Assembly (NCBI GenBank): GCA_964019335.1
Contig: OZ025669.1
Span: 372,001-436,000 of the forward strand
DNA from: Diplonema japonicum
Lineage: Eukaryota; Euglenozoa; Diplonemea; Diplonemida; Diplonemidae
Direction of reading: 5' to 3'
DNA: 64,000 nt
This document shows, piece by piece, positions 51,387 through 63,440 of the stretch. The notes under the pieces were generated by a model. It did not search any database, was not told the DNA's origin, and saw only the letters and a program-made list of their open reading frames with translations. The stretch's first letter is position 1. Each line of letters opens with the position of its first letter. The position numbers and the translations under genes were made by a program.

Positions 51387-51799
51387 GTGATCTAATGTTA
51401 CTGAGAAGATGAACTCACCGCTCATTGTGGCAGGAAGGGAGGGTGGTTTTTTTTTTTTTTTTTTTTTTTTTGTTTGTTTTAAGGAGAAAAGAGCAAGCTT
51501 TTGGTGCTCCATTTAACTTGTGTCAGTGCACTTCTTACAACTGGCGTTTAGCCCGACATTGTCTGTGAGGGGGGGGGGGGGGGGTAGAAAAAACCAAATA
51601 AACACTTCATTCAAGTGGCTCCATTTTTTTTTTTCGTAAAGATAATTCTACTCTTCTTTATTTCCATTCTTTACAACTGGAGAGGGAAATGCTCTTTTAT
51701 TTCAAAAGAGACATAATATATTATAAGTTTTTATTTGGCAAAAACAGGGCGTTCGTTCCAACACAGAACAGCGCAGTGAAAATCGGGGTTTGGGGTGGG

Positions 51800-51859
<60 letters not shown>

Positions 51860-53760
51860 GCAACTTGGAGCCATGCACACCACAGTTTTCTTCATTATAT
51901 TTGTTTCTTTTTTTTTTTTTTGTTCTCCTTGATGTGGTCTTTTTTTTTTTATTTTTTTGTTCGCTGACAGAGAAAAGTTAATATCCACAACAAAAAAAGA
52001 AAAATAAGGTGATGGTTTGACTAAGGAGGGTATATAAAAAAAAAAGAATTTTTTTTATCGGCCACCATTCTACGGTTGCATCCTGACCCAAGAAGAAAAC
52101 CCTTTATTTTATTTTTTTTTTTAAGATTTCCGATTTTCCCAAGATCGTACCGGGACCCATGAGAATGGCAGCGCATTGACTCAAAAATGACGAAAGCTAA
52201 CTTATCGTACGAGCCAACTTACAATAGCTTTTTTTCTTTTCCTTTTTTTTTTTTTTTTTTTTGGTGTGAAGAACAGAAGGCACAACTAAGGCGTCGTATG
52301 AGGACAAAGCCCACTTTGATGACCACTTTTTTAAGGGGGTTTTTTTGGGTCTCATTTTTTTTTTTTTTTTTTTTATTCACTGTAAAAATGAAAAGTGCCG
52401 GACTGACAAGAAAATGACTATTTTCTGTCCAGAGATCTTCTTGAAGGTCACTGGAGATGTTTCTCTTAATATTTGTACGGGCATGTGTGTCGGTCCGAAA
52501 TTTCTCAGTTTTACAGTATTTGATAATTCCAATAATGGGAGAGAAAGAGAGAACGGTGGCAATATGGTGAAAGACTATAACATGTAATCACGAGAGGCCT
52601 TTCTTTTTTCCCTTTTTTTTTTTTTTTAGAATAAAGAAAGAAGAAGAAGACCCCTTGCGAAATTATTTCCCGCCCCTCTTTTTTTTTTCTCTTTTTTTTT
52701 CTTCTTCTTTTCTTCTCCCCATTAAATTCACTTCATTTTTTTTCAAATAATAACAGAAAACAAAAATAAGTTAGCCATCTACTGTATTCTTTAACAAACA
52801 AAAAAAAAATTCACTATGATAGGAACGAAGTGGTTAGCAACGGCCCGCAAAAAAAAGATTTTGCATCGGGTTAGTTGTTTCTTGTTTAAAAAAAAAAAGA
52901 ATACGAGTAGCATAATAAATAATAAATAAATAGAGAAACCCCCAGTTACTCAAAACTGCAAGGGAAAATAGAAAGACAGGGAAGAAGGGGAAAAGAACAG
53001 GTACCAATTCCTTTCAAAATTAAAAAAAAAAAAAAAAAAAAATGTATTTGTGCATAACGGCTACGAACCTTTTTACCTAATAAAAAGATTATTTTGTAAC
53101 ACATAAGCTTCAAATATTTTCATTTTCCCTTTTTTGAGATGAGACAAAAGGAGGGTCCTGTTTTGGCAGTCCCGTTTTTTTTTCTCTTTTTCTTCTTCAA
53201 ATTTCGTCTTTCTAGATGGGGGTGACCTGCCAGATTTTGATGGGGTTAAAGAGGCACTGGAAAACCCGGCCTATGTTTGTACAAGGGGGGGGGGGGGGGG
53301 GAGCAAAGCAAAAACGAACGTTATTGGAATAATCATATAATAGGGGGGAGGGGGGCTCTGTTGAAAGACAAATAGAAAAGAGAAAAAAAAGCAGAAGAGA
53401 AGCAAAATATTTCCCCCCCCCTTCTTTTTCTTTTTTCTCTCGTTTTTTTCTTCTTTTTTTTTCATGTGCTTCCAACACAGTGTCCCCAAATTTTCTTAAC
53501 AAATGTGAATTGACATCTTGAAAAAAAAATACATTTGGGAAACCGTGATTTCAAAAAAGAAAAAAAAAAAAAAAAGAGACAGTTAAGGGTACCTGCGGTA
53601 TGTGGCAGGACGCCTAAAAAAAAACTTGTTCATTTTTTTTTTTACGGGGGGCAATCTGCGCAATTTGCAAAAAAAAAAAGAAGGGAGGAAGGGGTTCACA
53701 GATAGAAGAGGGAAAAAAAAAAAAAAAAAAAGAAAAGAAAAAAAAACCCCATAGATAGAT
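50096..53760. other. Gene-poor region with fragments of possible exons
   Basis: Homopolymers dominate (A58 at 51800-51857). Three patches look coding without a full model. Minus strand 50654-50900 ends a frame reading VGHLLTYVTSTLKENELFF and stopping at TAA 50654. Minus strand near 51170-51225 reads LVGQDHYFECIAKIF. Minus strand 51425 starts MSGEFIFSVTLDH with nearby GT donors; these three could be exons of one gene. On the plus strand, 52414-52587 encodes MTIFCPEIFLKVTG and ends cleanly, but the minus strand is open there too. Elsewhere (53000-53760) nothing is supported. Confidence 0.45.
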
Positions 53761-56700
53761 TCAGATAATCTCATCAAGATAAATATTATTCTCATAAGCA
53801 GGTGCAGAACGCTGAAGCGGTGGCTGTTTTTTTTTTTTTTTTTTTTATATATATATATTTTTTTTTAAACGCTTACCACTCCGAAAGCAGAAGGTGGCGG
53901 CCCGTTTAGCGGCCGTAAAGTACTCACATCTTTCAACAGAACTACCCCATCGTCGCGCCTTGTTTTCCAATAATTACCATCCGAGAAAGAAGGGTCGGTT
54001 GGGTCATAGTGAGGCGAGACAAGGGTATAGGCACCGTCGTAGCCCTGCATGCGGGATCCAGAAGCCAATGGGTTCGGCCCCGCACCATTTATCAACGCAT
54101 CTTGCAGTTCTTGAAGCAATTTTGACGAATTTGAAGACTCGGCAGCTGATGAAACTGCGTACCGCGACTGATGCCCCTTGGATCGCACTGGAGGGCCTGA
54201 GAACACAGAGGCTGTAGAAGAAGCAGCAACCACAGATTCAAGTGCTTCTATTCTATCAAGGAGAACACCTTCTCGTTTCTTGGCCTGTGCCTGTGCCGTC
54301 ATTACATCTTCGATATCCCGCATTTCTTCATCTATGCTAGGAACTGTACTGCCGTACCTCTTAGGAGGTAAAATGTGGCTTGCTCCTCGTGTTCTTGCTC
54401 CAAAGGATGACCCGCTGCTCCCTTGTGGTGTATTTGCTCGTAGATCTCCCGAAGGTTTCACCAGCCCTGGTGTGGCGGGAGTTGGTGGTACAGGTGGCAG
54501 CAATACATCCTTTTCGACATCGTTGTACTGAGTTGGTTCCACTGGGAACGGCTGCTGCAGTGGATCTTGCTTCCTTCGGTTCATCAACAGCAACGCCATC
54601 ATCAGGCAGCAACACAGCACCAGCAACGCCAGCAACAGCCACAACCACCACGGCACACCCGACTCGTCGTCGGTCGCGTCGCTGTTCCCCGCAGCTGCGT
54701 CCTTATAACCCGGCGAATCGATGTACTCCGGTGTGCCCTTCTCAACATCAGCAGGCGACCCCACCCTCTGGCATCCGTTATTGAACACGATGTACCCTTC
54801 AGCACAGGACTTGCAGACGCAGTCTGTTATCTGCCCAGTAACGCTGGGGCCGTATGTCCTGCAGTTATCAATTGGAGTGCATGCCGGTGCCTGTGTGGGC
54901 GGTGCTGCAGTTGGACTCTGAGTGACGGTGCCTGTGGTAATTTTAACATTTCTTCGCTTAACAGTTGACATACCTGGGTTGCTAGTTGGTACGGCTGTTG
55001 CTTTTATTGGTGAAGCAGTGTCAGGCGCCGTAGTGGCTGGGGACTTCGTTGAGGGAGGATCTGTCGCAGGTGTCTTCGTGGCTGGGGCTGCTGTGGCAGG
55101 TGCGCTGGTGGCAGGTGCTCTCGTAGCAGGTGCCTTCGTGGCAGGGGCTTTTGTCTCGGGAGCGTTTGTTGCAGGAGAGTTTGTGACTGGTGCTTTCGTA
55201 GCGGGTGCACTGGTGAGAGGGGCATTTGTTTTGGGCGCTGCGGTATTCCCTGGGCTGAGTGTCGGGGCTTGTGTCGGCGAAGCCGTTCGTGGGGAAGTGG
55301 TAGGCGGCACTGTAGGCGTCGCTGTTGGGGGGGCGCTAGTTTTCGGTGCTAACGTAGTAGGTGCTGCTGTTGGCACTAAGGTAGGAACAAAAGTGGGCAC
55401 TGCCGTTCTCGGAACAGAAGTCGGCGCGGCGGTGGGAGCGGCCGTAGGGATTGCTGTAGGGACAGCAGTTCTTGGGGCTGTCGTAGGGATCGCCGTCGGT
55501 ACTGCCGTTGCCCCAGGAACTAGTGTGCTAGGCACAGCCGTCGTCCCAGGGACTAATGTCGGCACAGCAGTGGGGCTAGCAGTCGGAGCGGCTGTAGGCG
55601 ATGCAGTTATCCCAGGGACCAGTGTCGGCGCGGTGGTGGGAGCATTAGTTGGCACACTCGTCGTCCCAGGAGTCAATGTTGGTGTTCCCGTCGGTGTACT
55701 TGTTGTCGGCGAGGCCGTTGGAACGGTAGTGGGGCCAGCCGTTGTTCCCGGGGTCAGCGTAGGTACGGAGGTCGGTACATTTGTGATGGGGGCTACCGTA
55801 GGTGTGGCAGTAGGAGCTGCTGTTGAGGGTGATACTGTAGGAACCGAAGTCGGAGCTGCAGTCGTTCCAGGTACTAGCGTCGGGGCTACCGTCGGTACTG
55901 CAGTCGCGGGACTTGCTGTTGGAACGCTTGTTGGGGTAGCAGTCGTTCCCGGTACGAGGGTGGGAGTAGCTGTGGGAGTGCTTGTGGGCACTAAAGTGGG
56001 AATCGCTGTCGGAGCACTTGTCGGCACTGCGGTTGTGCCCGGCACAAGTGTGGGGACTGCAGTTGGTACCGCGGTTGGGGCCGCTGTTGGTGTATTTGTT
56101 GGAATCGCCGTTACAGGAGAAGAAGTAGGAATAGAAGTCGGGGATGCTGTTGTCCCTGGTGCAAGCGTTGGTGCAGCAGTTGGAATGGCAGTGGGAACTG
56201 CGGTGGGAACACTCGTTGGTATTGCTGTGGGAACAGCCGTGGTGCCCGGTGCAAGAGTTGGAACAGTCGTGGGTGTAGCTGTGGGAACAGCCGTGGGGAT
56301 ACTCGTTGGAGTTGAAGTAGGAACAGCTGTGGTGCCTGGTGCAAGAGTTGGAACGGACGTAGGTGCAGCTGTGGGAACTGCCGTGGTGCCTGGTGTAAGA
56401 GTCGGAACAGACGTAGGTGTCGCTGTGGGAATCGCAGTTGGAACACTTGTTGGTGTTGCCGTGGGAACTGCCGTTGTGCCTGGTGCAAGAGTTGGAACTA
56501 CCGTTGGTATAGCTGTGGGGACTGCCGTGGGAACACCTGTTGGAGCTGTTGTGGGAACAGCCGTGGTGCCTGGTGCAAGAGTTGGAACAGCCGTGGGTAT
56601 AGACGTAGGTACTGCGGTGGGAACACTTGTTGGTGTTGCCGTGGGGACAGCCGTGGTGCCTGGTGCAAGAGTTGGAACAGACGTGGGTGTAGCTGTGGGA

Positions 56701-59700
56701 ACTGCAGTAGGTACACTCGTTGGTGTTGCCGTGGGGACAGCTGTAGTTCCTGGTGCAAGAGTCGGAACAGACGTAGGTGTAGCTGTGGGAACTGCCGTGG
56801 GAACACCTGTTGGAACTGTTGTAGGGACAGCCGTGGTGCCTGGTGCAAGAGTCGGAACGGACGTAGGTGTCACAGTGGGAATTGCAGTGGGAACGCCTGT
56901 TGGAGCTGTTGTGGGAACAGCTGTGGTGCCTGGTGCAAGAGTTGGAACAGACGTGGGTGTAGCTGTGGGAACTGCAGTAGGTACACTCGTTGGTGTTGCC
57001 GTGGGGACAGCTGTAGTTCCTGGTGTAAGAGTTGGAACAGACGTAGGTGCAGCTGTGGCGGTGGGGACGCCTGTCGGAACTGTTGTGGGAACAGCTGTGG
57101 TGCCTGGTGCAAGAGTCGGAACAGACGTAGGTGTCACAGTGGGAATCGCAGTTGGAACACTTGTTGGTGTTGCTGAGGGAACAGCTGTAGTTCCTGGTGT
57201 AAGAGTTGGAACAGACGTAGGTGCAGCTGTGGGAACTGCCGTGGGGACGCTTGTTGGAACTGTTGTGGGAACTGCCGTAGTGCCTGGTGCAAGAGTCGGG
57301 ACAGCCGTGGGTGTAGCTGTGGGAAGTGCAGTAGGTACACTCGTTGGTGTTGTAGTGGGAACAGCTGTGGTACCTGGTGTAAGAGTCGGGACGGCCGTGG
57401 GTGCAACTGTGGGAACTGCCGTTGGGGTGCTCGTTGGTACTGTTGTGGGAACAGCTGTAGCACCCGGTGTAAGAGTCGGAACAGCTGTGGGTGTGACCGT
57501 AGGGACCGCTGTAGGAACACTCGTTGGTGTTGCTGTGGGAATCGCAGTTGGAACACTTGTTGGTGTTACCGTGGGAACAGCTGTAGTTCCTGGTGTAAGA
57601 GTTGGAACAGACGTAGGTGCAGCTGTGGGAACTGCCGTGGGGACGCTTGTTGGAACTGTTGTGGGAACTGCCGTAGTGCCTGGTGCAAGAGTCGGGACAG
57701 CCGTGGGTGTAGCTGTGGGAAGTGCAGTAGGTACACTCGTTGGTGTTGTAGTGGGAACAACTGTGGTACCTGGTGTAAGAGTCGGGACAGCCGTGGGTGC
57801 AACTGTGGGAACTGCAGTTGGGATGCTCGTTGGAACTATTGTGGGGACAGCTGTGGCACCCGGTGTAAGAGTCGGAACAGCTGTGGGTGTGCCCGTAGGG
57901 ACCGCTGTAGGAACACTCGTTGGTGTTGCTGTGGGAACTGCCGTGGGGACGTCTGTTGGAACTGTTGTGGGAACAGCTGTGGTGCCTGGTGCAAGAGTTG
58001 GAACAGACGTGGGTGTTGCTGTGGGAATCGCAGTTGGAACACTTGTTGGTGTTGCCGTGGGAACAGCTGTAGTTCCTGGTGCAAGGGTCGGAACACCTGT
58101 GGGTGTCACAGTGGGGACCGCTGTGGGCGCAGCAGTTGTTGGAACTGCAGTTGGGACATCTGTAGTTCCTGGTGCAAGAGTCGGAACAGCTGTAGGTGTG
58201 GCTGTAGGGACTGCCGTGGGCGCAGTTGTTGGATTTGCAGTAGGGGTATTTGTTGGCGTTGCTGTGGGAACTGCCGTGGTGCCTGGCGTGAGAGTCGGAA
58301 CTGCTGTAGGTATACTTGTGGGGACTCCAGTGGGTGCAGTGGTTGGAACAGTCGTCGGATTTGCGGTGGGAACACTTGTTGGTGTAACAGTTGGGACCGC
58401 TGTAGAACCCGGCACTAGAGTCGGAACAGCTGTGGGTACGGATGTAGGAACTGCAGTTGGGTTTGCGGTCGGAACGTTTGTTGGAACCGCCGTGGCGCCT
58501 GGTGCAAGAGTCGGAACAAGCGTAGGTGTGGCTGTGGGGACTGAAGTCGGAGTGCTGGTTGGAATGGCTGTTGGGGCTGTAGTTCCCGGTGCAGCAGTCG
58601 GAACTGCTGTAGGTGCTGACGTGGGAACCGCAGTCACAGGAGTACCTGTTGGAACAGCAGTAGGCGTAGCGGTTGGCACGTCAGTAGGCACCGCAGTCGG
58701 TACAGCAGTTGAACCTTTATTTATTAAAAAAAATATCCCCTACTTTCACACCCCTTACACACCTGGTGACAAGGTAGGAACGGCTGTGGGTACCAATGTT
58801 GGAACTGCAGTGGGTGTAGCAGTCGGAACAGCTGTCGGCGAGCTGGTTGGAACCGCAGTTGCTGGGGACCCTGTTGGGACGGCAGTTGGCGTGGCGGTCG
58901 GCACAGCAGTCGTGGGGACAGCTGTCGGCGTGCTGGTTGGAACCGCAGTTGCAGGGGCCCCTGTCGGGACAGCAGTTGGTACGGCAGTTGCTCCTGTTTT
59001 AAATTGTGTTCATATTAGTTACAAGGGAAACAAAGAAAACTATATTTCAGGTTAGCGTTTTCGCGCAACCTTACAGTGTTTCCTTTCAAACTTTAACTGT
59101 GGCCGATGAACTGAAATGATGCCACGTTCTTGCTCCAGGAAGCGGTGCTTGTGTTCCAGCCAAGTGCCTGAAACGTGTGCAGAACACTTGATCTTCGCCT
59201 TCTTGGTGTCCGCAAAGAGACTTCTGAACCCGGCTTATTTTTCTTCTCTTCTTCTTTTTCACTCCAACACACCTGGGGAAAGGGTAGGAACGGCAGTAGG
59301 CACGGATGTAGGGACTGCAGTGGGCGTGGCTGTTGGCACAGCTGTGGCAGGTGCTGTAGTAGGAATGGCTGTTGGGTTTGCTGTAGGAGTGCTGGTTGGA
59401 TTAGCAGTCGGAGCTGCTGTAGGAACACCAGTAGGAATTGCTGTTGGTGTGGCAGTTGGCACAGCTGTGGTAGGTGCTGCGGTTGGAACACTGGTCGGCA
59501 CAGCTGTTGGGTTTGCTGTGGGGACTGCAGTGGGAGTGGCTGTGGGGACAGTTGTAGGAACAGCAGTCGGCACGGCAGTCGAACCTTTATTTATTAATGA
59601 TTCCTAAAATAGCAAACACACCTGGTGTCAAAGTAGGAACGGCAGTTGGAACCGCAGTGGGGACTGCTGTCGGTGTGGCAGTCGGCACAGCTGTGGCAGG

Positions 59701-61470
59701 TGCTGTAGTAGGAAAGGCTGTTGGGTTTGCTGTAGGAGTGCTGGTTGGATTAGCAGTCGGGACTGCTGTAGGAACACTAGTAGGAATTGCTGTTGGTGTA
59801 GCAGTCGGCACAGCTGTGGTAGGTGCTGCGGTTGGAACACTAGTAGGGACAGCTGTCGGCGTGCTGGTTGGAACAGCAGTTGCAGGGGCCCCTGTTGGGA
59901 CAGCAGTAACCGGGGCTCCTGTTGGAACAGCAGTTGGTGTGGCTGTTGGTACCGCAGTGGGGACACCAGTAGGGGTAGCAGTCGGCACAGCTGTGGTGGG
60001 AGCTGCGGTTGGAACACTGGTGGGGACAGCTGTCGGCGTGCTGGTTGGAACAGCAGTTGCAGGGGCCCCTGTTGGGACAGCAGTAACCGGGGCTCCTGTT
60101 GGAACAGCAGTTGGTGTGGCGGTCGGCACCGCAGTGGGGACACTTGTCGGGGTAACAGTCGGCACAGCTGTGGTAGGTGCTGCAGTTGGAACACTGGTGG
60201 GGACAGCTGTCGGCGTGCTGGTTGGAACAGCAGTTGCAGGGGCTCCTGTCGGAACGGCGGTAGCTGGGGCTCCTGTTGGAATAGCAGTTGCAGGGGCCCC
60301 TGTCGGAACAGCAGTAGCCGGGGCTCCTGTTGGAACAGCAGTTGGTGTGGCGGTCGGCACCGCAGTGGGGACACTTGTCGGGGTAGCAGTCGGCAAGGCA
60401 GTAGGTACTGATGTCGGTACTGATGTCTCGCCAGGAACAAGAGTCGGGATGGCAGTTGGCGCGGCCGTCTCACCAGGAACGAGCGTTGGTGCAATGGTTG
60501 GTTCGGCAGTGGGTTGTGCTGTCGGAACTGAAGTCTCTCCGGGTACGAGTGTAGGGACAGCCGTAGGCACTGCCGTCTCTCCTGGCACAAGAGTGGGTGC
60601 TATCGTAGGTACGGTTGTTGGCACAGCTGTTTCACCAGGTACCAAAGTTGGCATCGCCGTGGGCTGTGCAGTCGGCACTGCAGTCTCGCCAGGAACGAGT
60701 GTGGGTGTTGCCGTAGGTTCTGAAGTTGGAACAGCAGTAGGTACTGATGTAGGCACAGCGGTGGGTACAGCTGTTTCACCAGGTACCAAAGTTGGCATCG
60801 CCGTGGGCTGTGCAGTTGGCACTGCAGTAGGTACCATTGTTGGTTCAGCAGTGGGTACAGCCGTCTCGCCAGGAACAAGCGTAGGCATCGCCGTTGGTTG
60901 TGCAGTTGGTGTGGTGGTGGCTGGTGCCGAGGTGGGTATTGCTGTAGGTTGTGCAGTAGGCACAGCCGTTTCACCAGGTACCAAAGTTGGCATCGCTGTG
61001 GGCTGTGCAGTTGGAACTGCAGTAGGTACGGCAGTCTCACCAGGAACAAGTGTAGGCATCGCTGTGGGCTGTGCAGTTGGAACTGTAGTTGGCACTGCTG
61101 TCGGTACGGCAGTAGGCACAGCCGTTTCACCAGGTACCAAAGTTGGCATCGCCGTGGGCTGTGCAGTCGGCACAGCTGTTGGCATAGCTGTGGGCACAGC
61201 AGTCTCACCAGGAACAAGTGTAGGCATCGCTGTGGGCTGTGCAGTTGGAACTGTAGTAGGTACTGCTGTCGGTACGGCAGTAGGCACAGCCGTTTCACCA
61301 GGTACCAAAGTAGGCATCGCTGTGGGCTGTGCAGTCGGCACTGCGGTAGGCGTCACCGTAGCTGGTGCTTCAGTCGGCTGTGCTGTTGGGTTTGCAGTGG
61401 GCGGAGCAGCCAAAGCCATTGTGACTATACAGGACAGGGCCAGGCATAACCTGTTCGCACCATATGGCAT
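53761..61470 (-). CDS. Giant Pro/Thr-repeat mucin-like type I membrane protein
   Basis: About 2,430 residues from exons 59622-61470, 59273-59584, 58763-58993, 53877-58714 and 53761-53823; introns of 37, 279, 48 and 53 bp, all in phase. A signal peptide starts at 61470 (MPYGANRLCLALSCIVTMALA). Roughly 2,000 residues then repeat a three-residue xPT unit in longer frames such as VPTLAPGTTAVPT, TLTPGTTAVPT and LVPGETAVPT, which should be heavily O-glycosylated. Near the membrane comes a Cys-rich patch (CTPIDNC, CVCKSCAEGYIVFNNGC). One span follows (about 54565-54665, GVPWWLWLLLALLVLC) and a cytosolic tail of about 220 residues with a coiled coil, ending YENNIYLDEII from the last exon. A surface coat or stalk role fits. 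The complementary strand shows long open frames purely as a by-product of the repeat. Confidence 0.85.
57141..57972. repeat. 396-bp tandem duplication inside the mucin-like gene
   Basis: The blocks starting at 57181 and 57577 are nearly identical over about 400 bases (offset 396 bp, 132 codons). Shared landmarks are GTGCCTGGTGCAAGAGTCGG (plus strand), the CACCCGGTGT at 57461 and 57857, and GGGAATCGCAGTTGGAACAC at 57141 and 57537. A few substitutions separate the copies, so the duplication is recent. The unit keeps the xPT frame. Confidence 0.75.
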
Positions 61471-62491
61471 TGTCCTCTTACTTCTGTATAGGGTGAGGCT
61501 GCAGAAATGCGTAAGAGAAGAAGAGAAGAAGAATAATAAAATAAATAAAAAAGAAACTTTGCAAACGCGGGGGTGAGGGCGGGGATAGCTTTGTTTCCCC
61601 CCCCCCCTTTTTTTCCCCCTTTTTCTCTAACTCCCCCCTTCCCCCGGGATATCAACCCCCAACAAAAAAAAAAAACAAGGCCTTTTTTTTACTTTTTTTT
61701 TTTTTTTTTTTTACTGGTACAACATCGTCGGGTGCTCAATCTCCCCTTTCCACTCTTCCCCTTTCGCTTAATCTTTTTGAAACCGAAAACCATAAATAAA
61801 GAGGCGAAGTCTTAGCATGTGGTTCAACTGTTTTTGTTGCTCCTTTATTTTTATTTTTCCTCTCGCATTTGCAAAGTTTACGGTCAAAGATGGAGAGGGT
61901 GTCAAGGAAGGGGGAAGGGGGGGTGAGAGACAATAAAAAATACACACTGTTTTGTTTCTTTGTAATTCTTTTTTCGTTCCCTTCACTCTCCCGGGCTTCT
62001 TATACAACGAAAGGGAGGGGATTATACCTCTACCCTTTTTTCCCCTGTTTCTTTTTTTTTTTCTTCAAAAAGTGTGTGTGGGGGGAAAGAAACGGGTGCA
62101 AACGATATTCTGAGTTCAAAGGAGAAAAAAACGAAGGGGAAAGCAAGGGGGGGGGGGGGGGGGGGGGGTCAAAGGTGTCGAAATTAGGCCAAAGTTATAT
62201 CTTGCACATTTGTGACGCAAAAAATCACCTATACCACCCCAAAATTTCCCAAAAAACCTTTTTTTTGGCCGAGCTTCGACGAAATATGCAAGTGGGATGC
62301 CCTAAAAACGCCATTTTAATTTCTTTGGGACAGAACCGGTACAGTCACTGTCCACTGTCACCCAAAGGGTGGGGGGAGGGGGGGGACAAGGAGAAGGATA
62401 CTTCAAACTTGCATCAGTTAGCGTATCAAAAGGGGGGGGAGGGGGAAAACATGAGATGGGGTGGGAAGAGCAAACTTGGATATTTTCCTTC

Positions 62492-62529
<38 letters not shown>

Positions 62530-62733
62530 ACACACAGAAATTAAAATGTGCCAGCATGTGTGTACCTCCTCCCCTCTCCTCCCCATAAGAAAGAGAAAAA
62601 AAAACACTAAGAAAAAAAAAAGAATTGTTTGAAAAGAAAGCGAAGAGTTTACCTTACGCTTCCCCATCCCCCCGTCGAGTTTTTTATATACAGAAAGCAC
62701 ACCACAACTCCCCCCCCCCTTCTTCTTCTTTTT
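61471..62733. other. Intergenic spacer with a weak inverted repeat
   Basis: Homopolymer and AT-rich. Between about 62178 and 62292 a segment CGAAATTAGGCCAAAG pairs imperfectly with CTTTTTTTTGGCCGAGCTTCG, and minus-strand CTTTGGG/CCCAAAG closes a stem around 62325-62370, so the area may fold, but no RNA is identified. An A-run of about 33 lies at 62494-62526. No supported gene. Confidence 0.45.
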
Positions 62734-63314
62734 CTACAGGCATATCGCGGCTCTGTGGCTGAAAGCCTTGGTGTATTCACTGAAGTCAATACCCCCCTTG
62801 GCGGAAAGGTTATGTTTCTTCATGGTGGCATCAACAAGAGAGCTAATGTGCGAATCCTATTTTTTTTTCTCTTTTTTTTTGTTTTCACACATACGTCCAG
62901 GGTGAGGTAGTTGGACTCAAGGCATGACTTGAGAACAAGGAACAAGTCCTCCCTTGAGATTTCACCGTCCTGGTCAACGTCGTAAATCTTGAACAGAAGC
63001 TTCAGCTTGCCTTCCTCCGTAATGTGCTTGTTCTTGTTTTGGTAAATAGACAGCGAGATCACAAACTCCTGGAAGTCAACGAACCCATCGTGGTCCGCAT
63101 CGAACATCCTGAAGAGGCCGTCGACGAAGGTAGAGCTCCCCTGGCTGGAGAGCATATCTTTGAACTCTTCCCTGTCGATGAGGCCGTCATCCTTCCTAGC
63201 CGCCGCGAGCTTCTTGAAGTTGTCCTGCATATTTCTAATCTCGTCGGCGCTGAAGGAGGTCTTCTCGGTCAGCCCAGCGATCACCTTCTCATCCTCAGGA
63301 GACACCACAGGCAT
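62734..63314 (-). CDS. Calcineurin-B-like EF-hand protein
   Basis: 180 residues from exons 62895-63314 and 62734-62856, intron of 38 bp (donor GTATGT, acceptor AATAG). Start ATG at 63314 (MPVVSPEDEKVIAGL). Residues 30-45 form a degenerate first EF hand. EF hands with full loops are DADHDGFVDFQEFV and DVDQDGEISREDLF; the last, completed by the second exon (GGIDFSEYTKAF), is weaker, and the first (KDDGLIDREEFKDM) is partial. The helix LKSCLESNYLTL then DDSHISSLVDATMKKH matches calcineurin B/CBL proteins. It probably binds calcium and activates a kinase or phosphatase, possibly the PPEF-type or a calcineurin A elsewhere. No N-myristoylation signal (MPVV), unlike animal calcineurin B. The unspliced frame would end in Lys-rich intron sequence. 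Confidence 0.85.
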
Positions 63315-63387
63315 GTTTATTTCTTTCTTACTCTTGTGTATTCTGAACGCGGTTTGGTGTGGTGTGGAAAAAAAGAGAAAACATGGG

Positions 63388-63421
<34 letters not shown>

Positions 63422-63440
63422 CAAGCAAGAGTTGTAAAAC

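Noticed and set aside
52057-52085. Short similarity to the last exon of the receptor cyclase (ATGCAACYGYAGAATGGTG)
   Set aside because: Only about 19 bases with two differences; too short to claim a duplicated exon or shared element.
52140-52190. tRNA-like stretch (minus-strand GGTCCCGGTACGATC)
   Set aside because: I could not form a cloverleaf and the B-box is imperfect, so it is not called as a tRNA.
59093-59491. Minus-strand frame inside the 279-bp intron of the mucin-like gene
   Set aside because: Partly an out-of-frame reading of the repeat and partly Lys/Glu simple sequence; the flanking splice sites join the repeat exons in phase without it.
54922-61576. Long plus-strand open frames of VGTAV-type repeats (54922-59055 and 59597-61576)
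   Set aside because: They are the mirror of the xPT array on the minus strand: a three-codon repeat without stops on one strand often has none on the other. No signal peptide, no domain and no splice logic on that strand.
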